A DNA stretch of 64,000 nt from Nemertoderma westbladi (taxonomy: Eukaryota > Xenacoelomorpha > Nemertodermatida > Nemertodermatidae): contig JAUCBJ010008464.1 of the NCBI GenBank assembly GCA_032718475.1, positions 1 to 64,000 of the forward strand, read 5' to 3'. A program made the translations under genes and the position numbers. The stretch's first letter is position 1. Every line of letters starts with the position of its first letter. The notes below the pieces were generated by a model. That model had not been told where the DNA came from, searched no databases, and saw nothing but the letters and a program-made list of their open reading frames with translations. This document shows positions 32,567 to 43,948 of this stretch, one piece after another.

Positions 32567-33150
32567 TCAGCCTGTTGGGTCCGAGTTTGCATTCGCCAGG
32601 AGAATGGACGCCTCCGCGATATTGCAGCGGACTGGGCGGCGAGAAGCTGATCTACAGCCACGCAAACAGAGCAGCGACGACCTCAGCAACGCGAAACTCA
32701 GTCGCCGGCGAACCCAGGTAATACTGTCGGAGTACCGGACCTCCCTTTTGTCTGCGATCTTGTGAGCCAGGCGAGTAACAAACTGCGTGGCGGCTTTGGA
32801 CATCCCGCCGAAAGCCGTGAAGATGAGGGGAGTGAAGTTGCCGTGTTCAACCTCCCTCACCCGCTCCTCGTACTTCCGGATCTTTCGGTCCTCGTGATGG
32901 CGATGGGCGGCATCCAAAGACATGGCGGCGTTCGTAGCGGCCAGCGGGTTAAATACTGAAACGTCGATGAAGGTCCTCTGGAAGCGGTTGCCCCAGAAGC
33001 CACTCACCGAAACGTCCAGCCGCGCCTGCTGGTCAGTCGAAGCGGATCGGAGGGCGAACTGCTCGCCTGTCAGTGGCTGGAGCATCGGCTCAACTGCCAC
33101 ATTGTGCGCCACCTCGGTAAGAGAATCAGCCACGAAATCGCGGATCTCGT
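32567..33150 (-). pseudogene. RLE-type retrotransposon C-terminal fragment
   Basis: About 190 residues start at the HNEIRDF part of the RLE motif and include SLTEVAHNVAVEPMLQPL, ARLDVSVSGFWGNRF, FIDVSVFNP, HHEDRKIRKYEERVREVEHG and a Trp/Arg-rich end. It is very similar to the C-terminus of the element at 40199-43729 and so is the same family. The zinc knuckle and RT are missing by 5' truncation. Confidence 0.85.
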
Positions 33151-33167
33151 TGTGATGTGTTGTATGT

Positions 33168-33671
33168 AGAACAATGTATTTACTTACAGTACAATGTATT
33201 TACTTACAGAACAATGTATTTACTTACAGAACAATGTATTTACTTACAGTACAAAGTATTTATCTACAGTACAATGTATTTACTTACAGTACAATGTATT
33301 TACTTACAGTACAATGTATTTACTTACAGTACAATGTATTTACTTACAGTACAATGTATTTACTTACAGTACAATGTATTTACTTACAGTACAATGTATT
33401 TACTTACAGTACAATGTATTTACTTACAGTACAATGTATTTACTTACAGAACAATGTATTTACTTACAGTACAATGTATTTACTTACAGTACAATGTATT
33501 TACATACAGTACAATGTATTTACTTACAGAACAATGTATTTACTTACAGTACAATGTATCTACCTACAGTACAATGTATTTACTTACAGTACAATGTATT
33601 TACTTACAGTACAATGTATTTACTTACAGTACAATGTATTTACTTACAAGTACAATGTATTTACTTACAGT
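33168..33671. repeat. 20-bp satellite, block 2
   Basis: About 25 units of acaatgtatttacttacagt, broken by a one-base insertion near 33650 (ttacaagtacaatg). It lies between two retrotransposon insertions. Confidence 0.97.
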
Positions 33672-36345
33672 GTTAGAGGCTGAACGCAGCTCCCTTAAGT
33701 TTGGGAGGGGGCAGAAGGGTAAACGTAAGTCGGCCGAGGATGACAAAGAGAACACTGTCCGTGTGTTCACTCGGTTGATGCTGGAAGGGAAGATCCGCAG
33801 CGCAGTAAGATGGGTAACGAGTCGGGAGAGTGGGGGAGTGTTAGATCCTAATGACGAGGTGGATATGGGAGGGCAGAAGGTTAAGGTCCTTGACCTTTTA
33901 CGAGCCAAGCATCCCCCTGCTTCCCCACCCCCGCCAGAATCTCTAATCCAAACCGACCAGGACCTCCCTACTCGAGTGGATGTGGACATCACGGCCTCGC
34001 ATATCGAGACTGCAGCGCGCCGACTACACGGCGGCGCCGGAACTGCCGGGACTGACTCAACGCGGTGGGGTGACTTCCTCCTCCGGTATGGTGCCCATAG
34101 TGAACGCCTCCGTGACTCAGTCGCGGGAATAGCGAGAGCCCTCGCGAACTCAGTCGTACCCTGGGAGTCGGTGCGTGCCCTGATGTCCTGCCGTTTGATC
34201 GCCCTGGACAAATGCCCGGGGGTCCGCCCAATCGGCATCGGGGAATGTCGGCGGCGGATTCTCGGCTGATCCATGGCGGAAGCGACGGGCGATGACGTCA
34301 CTGCGACCTGCGGCGCCGAGCAGCTCTCCGCAGGCACGTCAGCCGGGGTGGAGGCCGCCGTCCACACGATGGCGGAGTTGTTCGAGGAGCGGAAGGAGGA
34401 CGGCTGGGGGGTTCTCCTCGTTGACGCGTCCAACGCGTTCAACTCGCTGAACCGGACGGCCGCGCTGTGGAACGCCCGCCAGAAGTGGCCCAGGTGCTCC
34501 CTGTTTCTATTTAATTGCTACAGGGGGCACAGTATCCTAACCATCCGTGGGACAGAGGAGATACTATTCAGCGAGGAGTGAACCACTCAAGGAGACCCCC
34601 TCGCGATGCTGGAGTACTCCTCAGGTATCCTCCCCCTCATCCACCGCCTCCGGAAGCTGCCTGTACTCCAGAATTGGTTCGCCGATGACTCGTCTGCGGC
34701 TGGTAAACTGCAACTCATCCTGAGTGGTTCCTCGAACTGCAGCGGTTCGGCCCAACCCTTGGATACTTCCCCGAACCCAGCAAAAGCTACCTCGTGGTAG
34801 CTCCCCAATTCATGGAGGAAGCAGAAAGAGTGTTCGCAGGCCATTCCGTGAACATTGTGACGGGAAATCGATTCCTCGGGGGATTTCTTGGTGGAGACGC
34901 TGAAAGGAAGGGTTTCGTTCGCGCCAAGGTTGCTGCCTGGGTAGCATCGGTGGACCGCCTTGCCGAGATGGCGGTGTCCCAGCCCCAAGCCGCATTCGCC
35001 GCCATGGCCTGCTCCCTCCAGAGGGAGTGGGCCTACCTACAGCGGGTATCCCCTGACTGTGGTGACGAGTACCAGCCACTGGAGGAGGCAATCGTACAGA
35101 GATTCCTGCCGGCCGTCTTCGGCGGCCCAATCTCCTCCAATGAACGCAGCCTGTTCGCCCTCTCCCCACGGATGGCAGGAATGGGACTGCGGAATCCAGC
35201 AACCGAGGCCCCACATTCATACGCCGTATCGCGGGCGGGAACCAGATCCCTTGCCGAGGCCATTTTGGGACACCGCGAGTTCTCCAATGCGCAACACCTC
35301 GGTTGTCTACAGCGGGCAAGGAAGGAAGGACGGGAGCAGCAGCTTGGGAGAGAGAAATCCAACTTGGAAGCTGTGCTGGAGGAACTGCCACTGGACCGCC
35401 GGCGGACTGTACAACGTACCGCCGACTTCCGTTCGAGTGGGTGGATCTCCTCCCTGCCCATGGCCGACCACCAGATGGACCTGTCCCCCCTGGAGTTCCG
35501 GGACGCGCTGGCGATCCGATACGGCCGCCCCCTGGCGGCAGTGCCAAGCCGGTGCGATGGGTGCGGGGCCGCCTTCAATTTAAACCACGGTCTAAATTGT
35601 AAAAAAGGCGGCCTCGTTATACAGCGCCATAACGAACTACGGGACGTGGTTGGAGACCTCTCGGCTATGGCTTTCGGACCTCGAAACGTAGTCTGCGAGC
35701 CGGTTGTCCGCGAGCAGCAGGGAGTGGAGGGTGCCGCAGGTCTTCGGTGCGATGTGGGGATACGGGGTGCACTAAACCCACAGACCCAGGCGTTGATAGA
35801 CATTCGGGTTATCAACCTTGACGCCGGGTCCTATGTGGGTCGCACCCCAATGTCTATCCTCGAGTCGGCCGAAGACCAAAAGAAGCGGCTGTACGCGGAA
35901 GCAGTGACGGCACGACGGGGCGACTTCTCCCCGTTTGTTGCGTCCTGTGACGGCGTACTCGCTCCGCAGGCAAACCACCTCCTCCGTATCTTGGCTGATA
36001 GGCTGCACCGTTCCTGGGGGCGAACTTTCAGCACCACGATGGGCTGGGTCCGAACTCGCGTCCAGTTCGCGATAATACGCGGGGCCTCCCATTGTCTACG
36101 GGGCTCGCGGGTGAAGTGGAGAAGTGGGCAGGGGTTTGAGGACGGTGCTGGGCTGCCAAGCAGTATTTAGAACAGCTTTGGAGCCATGGCTGTACTGCTA
36201 TCTTTAGACAATCAATATTAATGTTAATATCTCTTTTAGTTAACGTTTGTATCTCTTTGCGTTAATGTGACTTGATTTCTTAACTAAATGCTTGTAATGT
36301 GCAGCTTCAAAATGTCTAATATTATTAATATATTCGAGGATTATA
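33672..36345 (+). pseudogene. RLE-type retrotransposon, second family, 5'-truncated and broken
   Basis: Coding sequence enters from the satellite at about 33672 and runs to 36170. Motifs in order: FTRLMLEGKIRSAVRWVT; GVRPIGIGECRRRILG; VDASNAFNSLNR (RT motif A); TTQGDPLAM (motif B); [13 protein letters not shown] (motif C); CDGCGAAF..NHGLNCKKGG knuckle; QRHNELRD, LRCDVGIRG and ALIDIRVINLD of the RLE. In-frame stops lie at 34267-34269 and 34579-34581, and a frameshift lies near 34722. No clear poly(A). atttacttacag flanks both sides (33659-33670, 36346-36357). The C-terminus differs clearly from the 40-kb element. Confidence 0.85.
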
Positions 36346-39300
36346 ATTTACTTACAGTACAATGTATTTACTTACAGAACAATGTATTTACTTACAGTAC
36401 AATGTATTTACTTACAGTACAATGTATTTACTTACAGAACAATGTATTTACTTACAGTACAATGTATTTACCTACAGTACAATGTATTTACTTACAGTAC
36501 AATGTATTTACTTACAGTACAATGTATTTACTTACAGTACAATGTATTTACTTACAGTACAATGCATTTACTTACAGTACAATGTATTTACTTACAGAAC
36601 AATGTATTTACTTACAGTACAATGTATCTACCTACAGTAGAATGTATTTACTTATAGTACAATGTATTTACTTACAGTACAATGTATTTACTTACAGTAC
36701 AATGTATTTACTTACAGTACAATGTATTTACTTACAGTACAATGTATTTACTTACAGTACAATGTATTTACTTACAGTACAATGTATTTACTTACAGAAC
36801 AATGTATTTACTTACAGTACAATGTATTTACTTACAGTACAATGTATTTACTTACAGAACAATGTATTTACTTACAGTACAATGTATTTACTTACAGTAC
36901 AATGTATTTACTTACAGTACAATGTATTTACTTACAGTACAATGTATTTACTTACAGTACAATGTATTTACTTACAGTACAATGTATTTACTTACAGTAC
37001 AATGTATTTACTTACAGTACAATGTATTTACTTACAGTACAATGTATTTACTTACAGTACAATGTATTTACTTACAGAACAACGTATTTACTTACAGTAC
37101 AATGTATTTACTTACAGTACAATGTATTTACCTACAGTACAATGTATTTACTTACAGAACAATGTATTAACTTACAGTACAATGTACTTACTTACAGTAC
37201 AATGTATTTACTTACATTACAATGTATTTACTTACATTACAATGTATTTACTTACAGTACAATGTATTTACCTACAGTACAATGTATTTACTTACAGTAC
37301 AATGTATTTACTTACAGTACAATGTATTTACTTACAGTACAATGTATTTACTTACAGTACAATGTATTTACTTACAGTACAATGTATTTACTTACAGTAC
37401 AATGTATTTACTTACAGTACAATGTATTTACTTACAGTACAATGTATTTACTTACAGTACAATGTATTTACTTACAGTACAATGTATTTACTTACAGTAC
37501 AATATATTTACCTAATTACAATGTATTTACCTACAGTACAATGTATTTACTTACAGTACAATGTATTTACTTACAGTACAATGTATTTACTTACAGTACA
37601 ATGTATTTACTTACAGTACAATGTATTTACTTACAGTACAATGTATTTACTTACAGAACAATGTATTTACTTACAGTGTACAATGTATTTACTTACAGTA
37701 CAATGTATTTACTTACAGTACAATGTATTTACTTACAGTACAATGTATTTACCTAAGTACAATGTATTTACCTACAGTACAATGTATTTACTTACAGTAC
37801 AATGTATTTACTTACAGTACAATGTATTTACTTACAGTACAATGTATTTACTTACAGTACAATGTATTTACTTACAGTACAATGTATTTACTTACAGAAC
37901 AATGTATTTACTTACAGTGTACAATGTATTTACTTACAGTACAATGTATTTACTTACAGTACAATGTATTTACTTACAGTACAATGTATTTACTTACAGA
38001 ACAATGTATTTACTTACAGTGTACAATGTATTTACTTACAGTACAATGTATTTACTTACAGTACAATGTATTTACTTACAGTACAATGTATTTACCTACA
38101 GTACAATGTATTTACTTACAGTACAATGTATTTACTTACAGTACAATGTATTTACTTACAGTACAATGTATTTACTTACAGTACAATGTATTTACTTACA
38201 GTACAATGTATTTACTTACAGTGTACAATGTATTTACTTACAGTACAATGTATTTGCTTACAGTACAATGTATTTACTTACAGTACAATGTATTTACTTA
38301 CAGTACAATGTATTTACTTACAGTACAATATATTTACTTACAGTACAATGTATTTACTTACAGTACAATGTATTTACTTACAGTACAATGTATTTACTTA
38401 CAGTACAAGGTATTTACTTACAGTACAATCTATTTACTTACAGTACTATGTATTTACTTACAGTACAATGTATTTACCTACAGTACAATGTATTTACCTA
38501 CAGTACAATGTATTTACTTACAGTACAATGTATTTACTTACAGTACAATGTATTTACTTACAGTACAATGTATTTACTTACAGTACAATGTATTTACTTA
38601 CAGTACAATATATTTACTTACAGTACAATGTATTTACTTACAGTACAATGTATTTACTTACAGTACAATGTATTTACCTACGGTACAAAGTATTTACTTA
38701 CAGTACAATGTATTTACTTACAGTACAATGTATTTACTTACAGTACAATGTATTTACTTACAGTACAATGTATTTACTTACAGTACAATGTATTTACTTA
38801 CAGTACAATGTATTTACTTACAGTACAATGTATTTACTTACAGTACAATGTATTTACTTACAGTACAATGTATTTACTTACAGTACAATATATTTACTTA
38901 CAGTACAATGTATTTACTTACAGTACAATGTATTTACCTACAGTTCAATGTATTTACCTACAGTACAATGTATTTACCTACGGTACAAAGTATTTACTTA
39001 CAGTACAATGTATTTACTTACAGTACAATGTATTTACTTACAGTACAATATATTTACTATTCAATAATGTATTTACTTACAGTACAATGTATTTACTATT
39101 CAATAATGTATTTACTTACAGTACAATGTATTTAATTACAGTACAATGTATTTACTTACAGTACAATGTATTTACTTACAGTACAATATATTTACTATTC
39201 AATAATGTATTTACTTACAGTACAATATATTTACTATTCAATAATGTATTTACTTACAGTACAATGTATTTAATTACAGTACAATGTATTTACTTACAGT

Positions 39301-40007
39301 ACAATGTATTTACTTACAGTACAATGTATTTACTTACAGTACAATGTATTTACTTACAGTACAATGTATTTACCTATAGTACAATGTATTTACCTACAGT
39401 ACAATGTATTTACCTACAGTACAATGTATTTACCTACAGTACAATGTATTTACTTACAGTACAATGTATTTACTTACAGTACAATGTATTTACTTACAGT
39501 ACAATGTATTTACTTACAGTACAATGTATTTACTTACAGAACAATGTATTTACTTACAGTACAATGTATTTACTTACAGAACAATGTATTTACTTACAGT
39601 ACAATGTATTTACTTACAGTACAATGTATTTACTTACAGAACAATGTATTTACTTACAGTACAATGTATTTACTTACAGTACAATGTATTTACTTACAGT
39701 ACAATGTATTTACTTACAGAACAACGTATTTACTTACAGTACAATGTATTTACTTACAGTACAATGTATTTACCTACAGTACAATGTATTTACTTACAGA
39801 ACAATGTATTAACTTACAGTACAATGTACTTACTTACAGTACAGTCCGTCAGTACAATGTATTTACTTACATTACAATGTATTTACTTACAGTACAATGT
39901 ATTTACTTACAGTACAATGTATTTACTTACAGTACAATGTATTTACTTACAGTACAATGTATTTACTTACAGTACAATGTATTTACTTACAGTACAATGT
40001 ATTTACC
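36346..40007. repeat. 20-bp satellite, block 3
   Basis: About 183 units, the largest block. Variants include acagtgtacaatg (extra two bases), cctacag, tattcaataatg units near 39057-39245, and a haplotype at 37079-37250 that recurs at 39719-39900. One 1,174-codon frame crosses it without meaning. Confidence 0.97.
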
Positions 40008-40198
40008 GATTAGTGTTCTGTACAGATTAGTACAGAAGCGTTTTCTGTGAAGGTAGTAGAGTTACCTAAAAGTACACCAGTACCAGTCCCTAAGCCTACA
40101 ACATAACGGAATTGCTGTCTGACTGTCAGACTTTCTGACGCCACTAGATTTTTGCTTAGTTTCGGGTTCGTTTGGGGATTCACGTGGGGTTTTTTGGA

Positions 40199-43100
40199 AT
40201 GGTTTGTTGCGGCTGTAGCAACTCCAAGTCGGGGCGCCGCTGCCAGAGATGCGTCTGTGCCGTAGAGGGTCGGCAATGTTAGAGTTGTGGTCCCGGGAGG
40301 AACGGAAACTGCGCGAACGGTGGTCAAACGTCTTCCTCGCAGCCGCTACCTTCCACCTACGGCGCTATCCCTGTAGCATCTGAGGGCTCTCTCTCACAGC
40401 CAGTTGATAGCGGAGCCCCAGACTCGGGCGACGAAGGGGACGACGATGACACGGATTGGCACGACACCTTGGTGGACTTCGACACAACCTTAACTGAGTC
40501 TACCTCAAATGAGGCGATAACTCCATTCAAGCCAAATCAAGCCAGCGTTGTCGACCCCCTGGTTGACCCAGCGTCCGTTGTCGGCCCCCAGGTTCCTCCA
40601 GCGTCCGTTGTCGGCCCCCTGGTTCCCCCAGCGTCCGTTGTCGGCCCCCTGGTTCCCCCAGCGTCCGTTGTTGGCCCCCTGGTTCCCCCAGCGCCCGTTG
40701 TCGGCCCCCTGGTTCCCCCAGCGTCCATTGTCGACCTCCTGGTTCCCTCAGCGCCCGTTGTCGGCCCCCTGGTTCCCCCAGCGCCCGTTGTAGGCCTCCT
40801 GGCTCCCCCGGCGTCTGGGATTAGCCCCTTGGTTCCCCCAACCGGTTCATCAGTGGGGCCAGCGCCGCTAGCAGGGCCTTCTTGTGTCACCGGTTCAACC
40901 GAGGTTACCTGGGCACATGTTAAATTACCCAAACAGCATATCGAGAAGTCTATCGCGGATGCTTATGGTGTTATAGTTCACTGGCGGCCCAACCTATTCC
41001 TAGTGCCTCAGGGGGCTGGGGGGCGGGCTTTCGTTGCGGAAATGTGTCGAATCCTGATTCTAGCCTCCACCAACAACGTGCTGCAGGAAGTTTCTCTTAC
41101 CGCATTGTTGTTGATGCCGGCGCTGTTGCTTCAGAAGCCTGGATGTTCATCAACGACGGCGATACACAGACGAATTCTAGAACGTAGACTAGAATCTTGG
41201 AAAGCGGGTAATTTCAATGAGCTACTTATTGAGGCCCGGGCGATTCAGTCGCATCTTCCCAAGTTAAGACAATTCGAGTCACAGGAGGTTATGCGCCAGA
41301 AAACGTTCGTCAGACATATGTTGACAGGGAATGTGTCTGCGGCGACGCGATGTCTCCGCGACCTGACTAGAGGCAAACCGCTCCGCCTGGACGATACGTT
41401 TACCGACAAGGACGGGGTAACAAAGGTAGTCCGCGATGTCCTGCGTGAGAAATACCCCGCTGCGAAACCCGCGGATGAGTCAGTTTTACTGACAGAGTTT
41501 GATCGCGCGCCGGAGTTCCACAACGTTGTGTTCGAACGACTGGATGGTCCATGCATCCAGTCATGTTTACTTCGGATGAAGGGAAACGCGGCGGGCCCAT
41601 CTGGCCTGGACGTTCAGGGGTGGAAACACCTTCTGACAAGGTTTCGCAATCCGTCGGCTGAGCTGTGCGAGAGAATCGCTGACCTGGCAAAGCGTCTAGC
41701 CCAGGTTGTTGTCCTCCCCGGGTCGCTGTCTGCGTTGCTCTCGTCTCGTCTGTTGGCCCTCGACAAGAACCCGGGGGTCCGCCCAATCGGGATAGGCGAG
41801 GTGCTCCGGCGGGTAATCGGAAAGGCGACGGTGCTGTGTATCAGTCCAGATTTACAGGCCGTCGGCGGATCTGTCCAGATGTGTCTTGGACAGAAAGCGG
41901 GAATCGAACACGCGATACACAGTTTAAACGATTCCTTTGCCTCTGAGGACTGCGACGGCATATTACAGATCGACGCTACCAACGCATTTAATGTGTTAAA
42001 CCGCAGCGCAGCGTTGCATAACATCGGTTTAGTCTGTCCGGCGCTGCACACGATAGTAACTAATTGTTACAGCGAACCAGCGCGGCTATTCGTCGGCGGG
42101 GAAACCCTCTACTCGGAGGAGGGTTCCACCCAAGGAGACCCGGTGGCGATGCCGATGTTTGGCTGCGGTATAACGCCACTCCTTGACGAACTGGACCGCG
42201 GGTGCGACGTGGAACAGAAGTGGTTTGCGGACGATGGGAACGCGGGGGGCCGACTGGGAGAACTCAGGAAGTTCTTTGATATCGCGTGTTCAAGGGGACC
42301 ATTATACGGGTACTACCCGTCGAAGTGTGTCCTGACTGTAAAGCCGGATAAGTTAGTGGAGGCGGAGGCGTTGTTTGCGAACACCATCGTCACAGTTGAT
42401 ACGACGGGCAACAAGCTACTCGGCGGCGTTATCGGTACCGAGGAATTTTGTTCCAGCTACGTCGAGGAGAAAGTCGATGAGTTCGCGGAGGAAGTCGATC
42501 GACTCGCCGAGATTGCCGCGGTGGACCCCCACTGCGCGTACGCCGGTTTGGCGTTCGGGCTCTCCTGCAGGTGGAGGTTCCTAACCCGCGTCATCCCCAA
42601 CGCAACGGAGCACTTCGGGAAGCTGGAGGAGACGGTGCAGCGGTTCATCGCCAAACTGCTCGACAGGCCATCGCTATCGGCGGTTGAACGCCAACTAGTC
42701 TCCCTCCCAACTCGGGATGGCGGATTGGGTATCCCGGTTCCTTCCGACTTGGAGACGCAGTACGACCACTCGCGCTGAGTCTGTGAACCGTTCGCAGATG
42801 CGGAGTCGATGGCAGCGGTGCGGACTGAACAGAGACGGATCGTGACCGAGGTGAAGGCGGAGTCCGTAACATCGTCTCGTACTAAAAGGGAACAAGTTTA
42901 CGCCCAGTTACCTACAGACCAACGCAAACTGTGTGAACTCACAACAGAAAAAGGTGCGTCAGCTTGGTTAAACTCCAAGCCACTAACCCTACAAGTTACT
43001 CACCTGAGTAAAGAAGAGTTCCGGGATGCGGTGTGTCTCCGCTACGGTTGGTGTCCGAAGAATCTACCATCTCGTTGTGCCTGTGGGGCGCGATTTTCTG

Positions 43101-43729
43101 CAACCCACGTCCTGTCGTGCCCAACTGGAGGTTTCCCCTCCATCAGGCACAATGAGATATGTGATTTCGTCGCCAACTCGCTCACTGAGGTCGCCTACAG
43201 CGTTGCTGTTGAGCCGATGCTCCAGCCATTATCCGGTGAAACTTTCACCCATCGTACCACCTCGACGGACCAGCAGGCGAGGCTGGATGTGTCTGTGAGC
43301 GGCTTCTGGGGAAACCGATTCCAGCGGTCGTTCATCGACGTGTCCGTGTTTAACCCGCTGGCGGCGACGAACGCGGCTATGTCCCTAGACGCAGCGCACC
43401 TCCACCACGAGAATCGTAAGATTCTTAAGTACGAGGAGAGGATACGGGAGGTGGAACATTCTACTTTCGTCCCCCTCATATTCTCGGCCTTTGGCGGGAT
43501 GGCGCCGACCACGCGCCAGTTTGTTAAGCGCCTGGGACAGAAGCTCGCGGACAAACGCGAGGTCAGGTACTCGGAATGCGTCACGTGGATCCGGCGCAAG
43601 TTAAACTTCGCGTTGCTTCGTTCCTCCCTGCTCTGCCTTCGAGGTTGTAGGTCAGCCTCTAAACGGCCGGTTCATTGTCCAGTGTCTGATGCCTCCATTC
43701 GGTTGGACAACGCCGACACTGAGCCGTAG
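40199..43729 (+). pseudogene. RLE retrotransposon polyprotein, two in-frame stops
   Basis: One frame of 1,176 codons broken only by TAG at 40280-40282 (codon 28) and TGA at 42776-42778; no frameshift. It starts with a Cys-rich segment (CCGCSNSKSGRRCQRCVC), then a Val/Pro-rich decapeptide repeat (40553-40830). RT: GNAAGPSGLD, GVRPIGIGEVLRRVIGKA, IDATNAFNVLNR near residue 590, STQGDPVAMP near 642, WFADDGNAGG near 674. Then a CACGARF..THVLSC knuckle near 960 and a restriction-like endonuclease: RHNEI near 982, RLDV near 1027, FIDVSV near 1044 and a downstream KY. RLE-bearing elements (R2, R4, NeSL, Dong, Utopia) are often target-specific. The family name is uncertain. Confidence 0.88.
40553..40830 (+). 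repeat. 30-bp in-frame repeat in the RLE element
   Basis: About nine copies of a 30-bp unit encode ASVVGPLVPP-like decapeptides, forming a low-complexity Pro/Val linker between the N-terminal Cys-rich segment and the RT region. Confidence 0.9.
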
Positions 43730-43948
43730 CCTGGTAGTATAGCGCAGTCGTACAGGCCTACAATAGCTGACCAGTAGGCCTACAACATAAACAACCAACT
43801 GTTTTGAATTTCCCCCTTACATCCGTATCACTGTACCTCATTGTATAAATCAGATTTGGTGATAGGGTGTAATAGTGCAATTTGAAATCCATTGTATCAA
43901 CTATGTTATTATACTATCATTCTCAAAAAGTTGTAAAAAAAAAAAAAA

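Larger units (their letters stand above)
29748..33167 (-). mobile_element. Minus-strand retrotransposon insertion in the 20-bp satellite
   Basis: The left edge is a T run of about 10 bases (a poly(A) tail on the minus strand). The right edge cuts the RLE domain at its RHN motif, so it is 5'-truncated. The 13-bp sequence agaacaatgtatt flanks both sides (29735-29747 and 33168-33180). The 2.7 kb between tail and coding end is too long for a simple 3' UTR and contains other repeats, so nested insertion is likely. Confidence 0.7.
40008..43948 (+). mobile_element. Near-full-length RLE-type non-LTR retrotransposon in the satellite
   Basis: The insertion has about 190 bp of 5' leader, one long coding frame (40199-43729), about 205 bp of 3' UTR and an A16 tail at 43935-43950. 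aatgtatttacc occurs on both sides (39996-40007, 43949-43960), a 12-bp apparent target-site duplication whose first bases overlap the A tail. Confidence 0.85.

Noticed and set aside
36288-39812. 1,174-codon open frame, and similar long frames at 28981, 33157, 43875 and 44590
   Set aside because: They translate the 20-bp satellite, which has no stop in any forward frame. Three frames are open at once and the peptide is a pure 20-residue repeat.
29748-43948. Strictly site-specific insertion at one base of the 20-bp unit
   Set aside because: The three flanking duplications begin at different positions in the unit, so only a preference for the array, not a fixed site, is compatible with what is seen.
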